From NCBI RefSeq assembly GCF_003086295.3, contig NC_092054.1:50999213-51063212 (forward strand): a stretch of 64,000 bases of DNA. The letters are read 5' to 3'. This document shows positions 1-9,819 of the stretch, piece after piece (within the stretch, counting starts at the first letter, position 1; each line of letters opens with the position of its first letter). Made by a program: the position numbers and the translations under genes. The DNA comes from Arachis hypogaea (lineage: Eukaryota > Streptophyta > Magnoliopsida > Fabales > Fabaceae). Below the pieces are notes generated by a model. That model searched no databases and was not told where the DNA came from. It saw only the letters and a list, made by a program, of their open reading frames with translations.

Positions 1-195
1 ATAAAAAACTATCATAACAAGCTTCAATCATATGAGCGGGACTTATAGCTTTTTGCCTCTTGAATAGTTTTGGCATCTCACTTTATCCAATGATGTTCAG
101 AATGATTGGCATCTATAGGAACTTCAGATTTCGAATAGTGTTATTGACTCTCTTAGTTCAGTATGATGATTCTTGAACACAGCTTCTTTATGAGT

Positions 196-1195
196 NNNNN
201 NNNNNNNNNNNNNNNNNNNNNNNNNNNNNNNNNNNNNNNNNNNNNNNNNNNNNNNNNNNNNNNNNNNNNNNNNNNNNNNNNNNNNNNNNNNNNNNNNNNN
301 NNNNNNNNNNNNNNNNNNNNNNNNNNNNNNNNNNNNNNNNNNNNNNNNNNNNNNNNNNNNNNNNNNNNNNNNNNNNNNNNNNNNNNNNNNNNNNNNNNNN
401 NNNNNNNNNNNNNNNNNNNNNNNNNNNNNNNNNNNNNNNNNNNNNNNNNNNNNNNNNNNNNNNNNNNNNNNNNNNNNNNNNNNNNNNNNNNNNNNNNNNN
501 NNNNNNNNNNNNNNNNNNNNNNNNNNNNNNNNNNNNNNNNNNNNNNNNNNNNNNNNNNNNNNNNNNNNNNNNNNNNNNNNNNNNNNNNNNNNNNNNNNNN
601 NNNNNNNNNNNNNNNNNNNNNNNNNNNNNNNNNNNNNNNNNNNNNNNNNNNNNNNNNNNNNNNNNNNNNNNNNNNNNNNNNNNNNNNNNNNNNNNNNNNN
701 NNNNNNNNNNNNNNNNNNNNNNNNNNNNNNNNNNNNNNNNNNNNNNNNNNNNNNNNNNNNNNNNNNNNNNNNNNNNNNNNNNNNNNNNNNNNNNNNNNNN
801 NNNNNNNNNNNNNNNNNNNNNNNNNNNNNNNNNNNNNNNNNNNNNNNNNNNNNNNNNNNNNNNNNNNNNNNNNNNNNNNNNNNNNNNNNNNNNNNNNNNN
901 NNNNNNNNNNNNNNNNNNNNNNNNNNNNNNNNNNNNNNNNNNNNNNNNNNNNNNNNNNNNNNNNNNNNNNNNNNNNNNNNNNNNNNNNNNNNNNNNNNNN
1001 NNNNNNNNNNNNNNNNNNNNNNNNNNNNNNNNNNNNNNNNNNNNNNNNNNNNNNNNNNNNNNNNNNNNNNNNNNNNNNNNNNNNNNNNNNNNNNNNNNNN
1101 NNNNNNNNNNNNNNNNNNNNNNNNNNNNNNNNNNNNNNNNNNNNNNNNNNNNNNNNNNNNNNNNNNNNNNNNNNNNNNNNNNNNNNNNNNNNNNN
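196..1195. other. assembly gap (1000 N)
   Basis: This is exactly 1000 N, a nominal size. It separates the gag of element A from sequence matching the last 200 bases before a 3' LTR. In the related element B the same two points are about 4.2 kb apart. Either the gap hides roughly 4 kb or A has an internal deletion. Confidence 0.95.
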
Positions 1196-2352
1196 CTTGT
1201 TGTGCTGAGGATGATGGAAAGGTTTGCTATTGCTAAACCTGTTTCTTCCACCATTATTAAAGCCTTGTTGGGGCTTTTGATCCTTCCATGAGAAATTTGG
1301 ATGATTTCTCCATGTTGAGTTATAGGTGTTTCCATAAGGTTCACCTAAGTAATTTACCTCTGCTATTGCAGGGTTCTCAGGATCATAGGCTTCTTCTTCA
1401 GAAGATGCCTCTTGAGTACTGTTGGATGCAGCTTGCATTCCATTCAGACTCTGAGAGATCATATTGACTTGCTGAGTCAATATTTTATTCTGAGCCAATA
1501 TGGCATTCAGAGTATCAACCTCAAGAACTCCTTTCTTCATAGGCGTCCCATTACTCACAGGATTCCTTTCAGAAGTGTACATGAACTGGTTATTAGCAAC
1601 CATGTCAATGAGTTCTTGAGCTTCTGCAGGCGTTTTCTTTAGGTGAATGGATCCACCTGCAGAAGTGTCCAGTGACATCTTTGATAGCTCAGATAAACCA
1701 TCATAGAATATATCCAGGATGGTCCATTCTGAAAGCATGTCAGAAGGACACTTTTTGGTCAACTGTTTGTATCTTTCCCAAGCTTCATAGAGTGATTCAC
1801 CTTCTTTCTGTCTGAAGGTTTGAACATCAGCTCTAAGCTTGCTCAGCTTTTGAGGAGGAAAGTACTTGGCTAAGAAAGCCGTGACCAGCTTATCCCAAGA
1901 GTTCAGGCTGTCTTTGGGTTGAGAATCCAACCATAATCTAGCTCTGTCTCTTACAGCAAAAGGGAAAAGCATGAGCCTGTAGACTTCAGGATCTACTCCA
2001 TTAGTCTTAACAGTATCACATATCTGCAAGAATTCAGTTAAGAACTGAAAAGGATCTTCAGATGGAAGTCCATGAAACTTGCAGTTCTGCTGCATCAGAG
2101 AAACTAATTGAGGTTTCAGCTCAAAGTTGTTTGCTCCAATGGCAGGAATGGAGATGCTTCTTCCATGTAAATTGGAACTAGGTGCAGTAAAGTCACCAAG
2201 CATCCTCCTTGCATTATTATTATTTTCGGCTGCCATCTCCTCTTCTTGTTTGAAAATTCCTAACAGGTGCTTACCGGTTAAGTGTAATTCAGAGTCCTTT
2301 TAGGTTCTGGATCTGCTTCAACAAGAATATTCTTGTCCTTGCTCCTGCTCAT
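1196..2352 (-). pseudogene. gag: Element A gag (broken, 3' part lost in gap)
   Basis: This encodes the structural Gag polyprotein that packages element RNA in virus-like particles. The family start codon is at 2352. A net 22-nt deletion relative to B then shifts the frame and a TAA follows after 24 codons. An open frame resumes at an internal ATG (2236) and runs 347 codons into the gap. The retrotransposon Gag core is clear: RARLWLDSQP, the FPPQKLSKLR region, ESLYEAWERYK and LDIFYDGL. No CCHC zinc knuckle is visible before the gap, as is usual for Athila-type Gag. Non-functional as it stands. Confidence 0.85.
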
Positions 2353-3984
2353 ATGACAAAGAAGAAGGCACAGAAAAATAATAATAATAGAGATCCCCTT
2401 TTTTTTTCTTTTTTTTTTTTTGAATGAGGGAGAGATGTTAGTAGATGAATAAAAAAAAATAGAAGGAGATGAGAGAGAAGAGAATTTTCGAAAATAATTT
2501 TTGAAAAAGAGTTAGTGACTTTTGAAAATAGTTTTTGAAAAAGGTTAGTATTTTTTTCGAAATTTTTTTTTATAAAAAATAAAAATAATTAGTTAATAAA
2601 AAAGAAATTTTTGAAAAAGAGGGAAGATATTTTCGAAAATTAGAGAGAGAGAGTTAGTTAGGTAGTTTTGAAAAAGTTAAGAAACAAACAAAAAGTTAGT
2701 TAGTTAGTTGAAACAAATTTGAAAAGATAAGAAGTTGGGAAGTTAGAGAAGATATTTTGAAATCAAATTTTGAAAAAGATAAGATAAGAAGATATTTTTT
2801 TTTTGAAAAGATATGATAGAAATTAGTTTTTGAAAAAGATTTGATTTTTAAAATCACAATTAATGACTTGATTCATAAGAAATCACAAGATATGATTCTA
2901 GAGCTTAAAGTTTGAATCTTTCTTAACAAGCAAGTAACAAACTTCAAATTTTTGAATCAAAACTTTAATTGATTATGTTATTTTCGAAAATTATGATATA
3001 AAATAAGAAAAAGGTTTTTGAAAATTATTTTTTTGGAATTTTCGAAAATAATCATGAATTTTGAAAAAGATTTTGAATTTTGAAAAAGATTTTGAAAAAG
3101 ATAAGATTTTCAAATTGAAAATTTGATTTGACTCATAAGAAACAACTTGATTTTAAAAATTTTTGAAAAAGTCAACTCAAATTTTCGAATTTGATGAGAG
3201 AAAAAGGGGAAGATATTTTTTTGATTTTTGAAATTTTTATGAAAAACATGAAAATTATGCAATGCATGAAATTTTTAGATCAAAACATGTGATGTATGCA
3301 AGAATGCTATGAATGTCAAGATGAACACCAAGAACACTATGAATGTCAAGATGAACATCAAGAACATAATTTTGAAAAATTTTAATGCAAAGAAAACATG
3401 CAAGACACCAAACTTAGAATTCTTTAATGCTTACGCACTAAGAATTCAAGAATGCATATGATAAACATGAAAAGACACAAAACAAAAAATCATCAAGATC
3501 AAACAAGAAGACTTACCAAGAACAACTTGAAGATCATGAAGAACACCATGAATGCATGAAATTTTCGAAAAAATGCAAGATGCACATGCAATTGACACCA
3601 AACTTATAACATGACTCAAGACTCAAACAAGAACACAAAAAATATTTTTTTGATTTTTATGATTTTCTATTTTTTTTTTGGATTTTTGTATAATTTTTTT
3701 TAAAACATTTGGGAAAAAGGAAGTAATGAATTCATAGTCCTTAATCAAAATCCTGGGAATTAGACATGGCTTTATGGCCAGTCAAGCTAAAACATGTTAT
3801 ATGAAACACTAGAATTCATTCTTAAAATTTTTGAAGAAAAATATATTTTTGAAAACATTTTTTTTTTCAAAAACAGGTGAGAAGATTTTTGAAAGATTTA
3901 TGAAAAATTTTTGAAAATAAAACAAAAAGAAAATTACCTAATCTGAGCAACAAGATGAACCGTCAGTTGTCCAAACTCGAACAA
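2353..3984 (-). other. Element A leader (untranslated)
   Basis: This AT-rich leader between the primer-binding site and gag is dominated by TTTTTGAAAA/TTTTCAAAAA-type runs. On the minus strand it carries copies of the AAGTTTGGTGT motif and repeated short phrases about 30 bp apart near 3300-3360. I see no gene in it. Confidence 0.7.
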
Positions 3985-4002
3985 TCCCCGGCAACGGCGC
4001 CA
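3985..4002 (-). other. Element A primer-binding site (tRNA-Asp)
   Basis: The minus strand reads TGGCGCCGTTGCCGGGGA, a perfect 18-nt complement of the 3' end of plant tRNA-Asp(GUC) as I recall it. It lies 6 nt inside the LTR end. It primes minus-strand DNA synthesis. Confidence 0.9.
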
Positions 4003-4008
4003 AAAACT

Positions 4009-5722
4009 TGGTGCACGAAATTGTGATCTCTGGTAATGGCTTCTTAGGCCAGATACTCTGATCTAGTTTTACAGTCTGTCACAACTTCGATACAACTAAC
4101 CAGCAAGTGCACTGGGTCGTCCAAGTAATACCTTACGTGAGTAAGGGTCGAATCCCACGGAGATTGTTGGTATGAAGCAAGCTATGGTCACCTTGTAAAT
4201 CTCAGTCAGGCGGATATAAAACAGTTATGTGGTTTTCGAATTTAATATAATAAAATAGGGATAGAAATACTTATGTAATTCATTGGTAGGAATTTTCAGA
4301 TAAGCGAATGGAGATGCTTTTCGTTCCTCTGAACCTCTGCTTTCCTGCTGTCTTCATCCAATCAGTCTTACTCTTTTCCATGGCTGGCTTTATGTGATAC
4401 ATCACCACTGTCAATGGCTACTTTCGATCATCTCTCGGGAAATGATCCAATGCCTTGTCACGGCACGGCTAATCGTCTGGAGGCATCACCTTTGTCAATG
4501 GCTTCATCTTATCCTCTCAGTGAATAATATGCTCACGCACCCTGTCACGGCACGGCTATTCATCTGTCGGTTCTCGATCATGCTGGAATAGGATTTACTA
4601 TCCTTTTGCGTCTGTCACTAACGCCCTGCAATCGCGAGTTTGGAGCTCGTCACAGTCATTCATTCATCGAATCCTACTCGGAATACCACAGACAAGGTTT
4701 AGACCTTCCAGATTCTCTTGAATGCCGCCATCATTCTAGCTTACGCCACGAAGATTCTGGTTAAGAGATCTAAGAGATATTCATTCTAGCTTATTTCATG
4801 TAGAACAGAACTGTTTGTCAGGCACGCGTTCATAAGGGAGAAGGATGATGAGCGTCACACATAATCATCACCTTCATCACGTTCTTGGGTGCGAATGGAT
4901 ATCTTAGAAGCGAAATAAGATGAATTGAATAGAAAACAGTAGTACTTGCATTAATCTTTGAGGAACAGCAGAGCTCCACACCTTAATCTATGGAGTGTAG
5001 AAACTCTACCGTTAAAAATACATAAGTGAAAGGTCCAGGCATGGCCGAGATGGCCAGCCCCTCTGATCTAAGAACCAGGCGTCCAAAGATGTCAAATACA
5101 ATAGTAAGAGGTCCTATTTATAATAAACTAGCTACTAGGGTTTACATGAGTAAGTATTTGATGTATAAATCCACTTCCGGGGCCCACTTGGTGTGTGTTT
5201 GGGCTGAGCTTAAGTGTTGCACGTGCAGAGGCCATTTGTGGAGTTGAACGTCAGTTTTTGTGCCAGTTTGGGCGTTCAACTCTGGTTTTGGATCCTTTTC
5301 TGGCGCTGGACGCCAGATTTGGGTAGAAAGCTGGTGTTGAACGCCAGTTTACGTCGTTTATTCTTGGCCAAAGTATGGACTATTATATATTGCTGGAAAG
5401 CCCTGGATGTCTACTTTCCAACGCAATTGGAAGCGCACCATTTCGAGTTCTGTAGCTCCAGAAAATCCACTTTGAGTGCAGGGAGGTCAGAATCCAACAG
5501 CATCAGCAGTCCTTTTTCAACCTCTGAATCTGATTTCTGCTCATGTCCCTCAATTTCAGCCAGAAAATACCTGAAATCACAGAAAAACACACAAACTCAT
5601 AGTAAAGTCCAGAAATGTGAATTTAACACAAAATCTATTAAAAACATCCCTAAAAGTAACTAGATCCTACTAAAAACATACTAAAAACAATGTCAAAAAG
5701 CGTATAAATTATCCGCTCATCA
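4009..5722 (-). repeat. Element A 5' LTR (minus strand)
   Basis: The LTR is 1714 bp and on the minus strand begins TGATGAGCGGATAATTTATA and ends GTGCACCA. A minus-strand TATA box (TATAAATA) lies at 5122-5115. GGCGTT-type dyads lie around 5225-5360. Near its 3' end is a degenerate copy of a primer-binding site, seen more clearly in B's LTR. Confidence 0.9.
5115..5122 (-). promoter_or_regulatory. LTR A TATA box
   Basis: The minus strand reads TATAAATA followed by GGAC. It sits at the same LTR position as the TATA boxes in B (12721) and C (19507). It is the likely core promoter for the genomic RNA of A. Confidence 0.6.
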
Positions 5723-6506
5723 TCTATTTTCGAAAATTTCAAAAAAAAAATATTTTTCAAAAATATTTTTCTTAATTTTACATCATATTTTCGAAAATAA
5801 CATCATCAATTAATGTTTTGATTCAAAAATTTCAAGTTTGTTACTTGCCTGTTAAGAAAGATTCAAACTTTGAGTTCTAGAATCATATCTTGTGATTTCT
5901 TGTGAATCAAGTCATTAATTGTGATTTTAAAAATCAAATCTTTTTCAAAACTAATTTCAATCATATCTTTTCAAAAATATCTTATTATCTTATCTTTTTC
6001 AAAATCATATCTTTTTCAAAAATTTGATTTTTAAAATATCTTATCTAACTTCTTATCTTCTTATCTTTTTAAAAAAATTGATTTTCAAATTTGTTTCAAC
6101 TAACTAACTAACTTTTTGTTTGTTTCTTATCTTTTTCAAAACTACCTAACTAACTCTCTCTCTCTAATTTTCGAAAATATCTTCCCTCTTTTTCAAAATT
6201 TCTTTTTAATTAACTAATTAATTTAATTGTTGATTTTAATTTTCGAAAATTACTAACTTTTTTCAAAAACTATTTTCGAAAATTACTAACTCTTTTTCAA
6301 AAATTATTTTCGAAAATTCTCTCTCTCTCTTATCTCATTCTATTTATTTATTCATCTACTAACACTTCATCTCACCCAAATTCGAACCCCCTCTTCCATC
6401 TGTGTTCGAATTTGTTCTTCTTCTTTTCTTCTACTCACACAAGGACCTCTATACTGTGGTAAAAAGGACCCCTATTATTATTATTTTTCTGTTACCTCTT
6501 TTTCAT
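5723..6506 (+). other. Element B leader, 3' half
   Basis: This AT-rich untranslated leader is colinear with A's leader read on the minus strand (compare 5750-5900 with 3050-2870). It contains no gene. The first five bases, TCTAT, are the predicted right-hand target duplication of A. Confidence 0.75.
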
Positions 6507-8702
6507 ATGAGCAGGAGCAAGGACAAGAATATTCTTGTTGAAGCAGATTCAGAACCTGAAAGGACTCTGAAGAGGAAACTAAGAGAAGCTAAATTACAAC
6601 AATCCAGCAAGCACCTTTCAGAAATTTTCGAACAGGAAGAGGAGATGGCAGCCGAAAATAATAATAATAATGCAAGGAGGATGCTTGGTGACTTTACTGC
6701 ACCTAATTCCAATTTACATGGAAGAAGCATCTCCATTCCTGCCATTGGAGCAAACAATTTTGAGCTAAAACCTCAATTAGTTTCTCTGATACAGTAGAAC
6801 TGCAAGTTTCATGGACTTCCATCTGAAGATCCTTTTCAGTTCTTAACTGAATTCTTGCAGATATATGATACTGTTAAGACTAATAGAGTAGATCCTGAAG
6901 TCTACAGGCTCATGCTTTTCCCTTTTGCTGTAAGAGATAGAGCTAGAGTATGGTTGGACTCTCAACCTAAGGATAGCTTGAACTCTTGGGATAAGCTGGT
7001 CAAGGCTTTCTTAGCCAAGTTCTTTCCTCTTCAAAAGCTGAGTAAGCTTAGAGTGGATGTTCAGACCTTCAGACAGAAAGAAGGTGAATCCCTCTATGAA
7101 GCTTGGGAGAGATACAAAGGACTGACCAAAAAGTGTCCTTCTGACATGCTTTCAGAATGGACCATCCTGGACATATTCTATGATGGTCTGTCTGAATTAG
7201 CTAAAATGTCATTGGATACTTCTGCAGGTGGATCCATTCACCTAAAGAAAATGCCTGCAGAAGCTCAAGAACTCATTGACATGGTTGCTAATAACCAGTT
7301 CATGTACACTTCTGAGAGGAACCCTGTGAGTAATGGGACGCCTCAGAAGAAGAGAGTTCTTGAAATTGATACTCTGAATGCCATATTGGCTCAGAACAAG
7401 CTATTGACTCAGCAAGTCAATATGATTTCTCAGAGTCTGAATGGAATGCAAGCTGCATCCAACAGTACTCAAGAGGCGCCTTCTGAAGAAGAGGCCTATG
7501 ATCCTGAGAACCCTGCAATAGCAGAGGTAAATTACTTAGGTGAACCTTATGGAAACACCTATAACTCATCATGGAGAAATAACCCAAATCTCTCATGGAA
7601 GGATCAACAAAAGCCTCAACAAGGCTTTAATAATGGTGGAAGAAAAAGGTTTAGCAATAGCAAGCCTTTTCCATCATCCACTCAGCAACAGACAGAGAAC
7701 TCTGAACAAAATACCTCTAATTTAGCAAACTTAGTCTCTGATCTATCTAAGGCCAATGTAAGTTTCATGAATGAAAAAAGGTCCTCCATTAGAAATTTGG
7801 AGGCACAAGTGGGCCAGCTGAGTAAAAGGATCACTGAAATCCCTCCTAGTACTCTCCCAAGCAATACAGAAGAAAATCCAAAAAGAGAGTGCAAGGCCAT
7901 TGACATAGTCAACACGGCCGAACCTGGAGAGGAAGGGGAGGACGTAAATCCCAGTGAGGAAGACCTCCTGGGACGTCCAGTGATCAATAAGGAGTTTCCC
8001 TTTGAGGAACCAAAAGAATCTGAGACTCATCTAGAGACCATAGAGATTCCATTGAACCTCCTTATGCCCTTCATGAGCCTTGACGAGTATTCATCTTCTG
8101 AAGAGAATGAGGATGTTACTGAAGAGCAAGCTGCCAAGTTTCTTGGTGCAATCATGAAGCTGAATGCCAAATTATTTGGTATTGAGACTTGGGAAGATGA
8201 ACCTCCCTTGTTCACCAATGAACTAAGTGATTTGGATTAACTGACATTGCCTTAGAAGAAACAGGATCCTAGAAAGTTCGTAATACCTTGTACCATCAGC
8301 AACATGATCTTTGAAAAGGCTCTGTGTGACCTTGGTTCAGGGATAAACCTCATGCCCCTCTCTGTAATAGAGAAACTGGGAATCTTTGGGGTACAAGCTG
8401 CTAAAATCTCATTAGAGATGGCAGACAATTCAAGAAAACAGGCTTATGGACAAGTAGAGGACGTGTTAGTAAAGGTTGAAGGCCTTTACATCCCTGCTGA
8501 TTTCATAATCCTTGATACTGGGAAGGATGAGGATGAATCCATCATCCTTGGAAGACCTTTCCTAGCCACAGCAAGAGCTGTGATTGATGTTGACAGAGGT
8601 GAATTAGTCCTTCAATTGAATGAGGACTCCCTTGTGTTTAAAACTCGAGGTCATCCTTCTGTAAACATGGAGAGGAAGCATAAAAAGCTTCTCTCACTGT
8701 AG
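6507..8702 (+). pseudogene. gag-pro: Element B gag-protease (three in-frame stops)
   Basis: This is one continuous frame from ATG 6507 (starting MSRSKDKN) to 8702. It is broken by TAG 6795-6797, TAA 8238-8240 and TAG 8253-8255; the two TAGs replace CAG by comparison with relatives. The N-terminal part is Gag (RVWLDSQP, ESLYEAWERYK, LDIFYDGL). A Glu/Ser-rich linker follows. An aspartic protease then starts near 8300 with DLGSGINLMP as the catalytic D-x-G loop and ILGRPFLATA as the second conserved strand. The frame stops after the protease with no reverse transcriptase, so B cannot copy itself. The start was chosen because this is the family's conserved N terminus. Confidence 0.85.
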
Positions 8703-8725
8703 AGTCAACCAGAGCCCCCACAGTC

Positions 8726-8811
8726 AAACTTTAAGTTTGGTGTTGGGAGGCCACAATCAAACTCTAAGTTTGGTGTTGAACTCCCATATCCAAACTCTAA
8801 GTTTGGTGTTG
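8726..8811 (+). repeat. Triple AAACTYTAAGTTTGGTGTTG repeat
   Basis: Three 20-bp copies begin at 8726, 8759 and 8792, a 33-bp period. The first copy has TT where the others have CT. They lie directly after the protease stop, where the rest of pol is missing. The same motif lies immediately before the 3' LTR of B, C, F and H. Confidence 0.9.
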
Positions 8812-8892
8812 GGGAGTCTCAACAATGCTCTGAACATCTGTGAGGCTCCATGAGAGCCCACTGTCAAGCTATTGACATTAAAGAAGCGCTTG

Positions 8893-8908
8893 TTAGGAGG
8901 CAACCCAA
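8893..8908 (+). other. Post-pol conserved stem-loop (B copy)
   Basis: The phrase AAGAAGCGCTTGTTAGGAGG and then CAACCC is shared with C (26425) and F (49737). Each copy lies just after the last gag-pol codon. It can form TTAGG/CCCAA around an AGGCAA loop with one A-C mismatch; in C the equivalent stem is perfect. Function unknown. Confidence 0.6.
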
Positions 8909-9046
8909 TTTTTATTTATCTAATTCTATTTGTCTTGTTCTTTCATGTTTTATTAGGTTCATGATCATGTGGAGTCACAAAATAAATATAAAAATTGAAA
9001 ACGGAATCAAAAACAGTAGAAGAAAAATCACACCCTGGAGGAAGAC

Positions 9047-9297
9047 CTTACTGGCGTTTAAACGCCAGTAAGAAGCATCTGGCTGGCGTTCAACGCCAGA
9101 ACAGAGCATGGTTCTGGCACTGAACGCCCAAAATGGGCAGCATCTGGGCGTTTGAACGCCAGAATTGCACCTTGGAGAAGAGCTGGCGCTGGACGCCCAG
9201 AACAAGCATGGTTCTAGCGTTCAACGCCAGAAATGGGCAACAAATGGGCGTTCAACGCCCAGAACAAGCACCAATCTGGCGCTGAACGCCCAGAGTT
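9047..9297 (+). repeat. GGCGTT-AACGCC dyad array, element B
   Basis: About eight imperfect copies of the dyad TGGCGTTCAACGCCA are spaced roughly 25-45 bp apart. The first is a perfect 26-bp palindrome (9047-9072). Variants include TGGGCGTTCAACGCCCA and TGGCGCTGGACGCCCA. The array lies between the post-pol stem-loop and the extra ORF's promoter. The same dyads occur in the LTRs. Confidence 0.9.
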
Positions 9298-9620
9298 GTG
9301 TGCAAGGGCATTTTGCATGCCTAATTTGGTGCAAGGTTATAAATCCTTGAACACCTCAGGATCTGTGGACCCCACAGGATCCTCACCTACCTCCACTCAC
9401 TTCTTCTCACCCCTCTTTCACACAATCCCATAAACACTCTTCCCCAAAACTCTTCGTCAATCACCTCAATCTCTCTTCCCTATCACCACTTCACCACTCA
9501 CATCCATCCACTCTTCCCAATAAACCTACCTCATAAACCCCACCTACCTTCAAAATTTAAAATCAATTTCCCACCCAAAACCCACCCTATATGGCCGAAA
9601 CCTTACCACCCTCCCTTCCC

Positions 9621-9628
9621 TATATATA
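9621..9628 (+). promoter_or_regulatory. Internal TATA box of the extra ORF (B)
   Basis: TATATATA follows a C/T-rich stretch and precedes a CT-rich leader (9660-9745) typical of plant 5' untranslated regions. It is 199 bp upstream of the ATG at 9820. C (27135) and F (50554) have a TATA at equivalent places. I infer a separate promoter. Confidence 0.6.
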
Positions 9629-9746
9629 GCCCTCCATTCCTCCTCATTTTCACACAACACAACCCTCTCTTCCCCTTCTTGGCCGAAACAAATCTCTCTC
9701 TCCCTCTCCTCCATTTCTTCTTCTTCTTCATCTCTTCTTTCTTCTC

Positions 9747-9764
9747 TTGCTCGAGGGCGAGCAA
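9747..9764 (+). promoter_or_regulatory. Hairpin module, internal copy (B)
   Basis: TTGCTCG-AGGG-CGAGCAA forms a perfect 7-bp stem with a purine tetraloop. TTTTAAGTTTGGTGTG follows (motif from 9771). The hairpin ends 55 nt before the ATG of the extra ORF. Confidence 0.8.
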
Positions 9765-9819
9765 TATTTTAAGTTTGGTGTGGTAAAAGCATAAGCTTTT
9801 TGTTTTTCCATTACCATTG

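Larger units (their letters stand above)
1..5722 (-). mobile_element. Element A: partial Ty3/gypsy (Athila-type) retrotransposon, minus strand
   Basis: Read on the minus strand the order is 5' LTR (5722-4009), tRNA-Asp primer-binding site, long leader, gag (from 2352), gap, and then 3' untranslated sequence (195-1) that matches B around 11835-12030. The 3' LTR would lie left of the window. The right end is a clean LTR terminus and abuts the middle of B's leader. A therefore integrated into B in opposite orientation. Gag and leader are closely related to B's, so A and B are one family. Confidence 0.85.

Noticed and set aside
9047..9297. Regularly spaced palindromes resembling a CRISPR array
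   Set aside because: The repeats are degenerate, the spacing is irregular, there are no cas genes, and the context is a plant retrotransposon.
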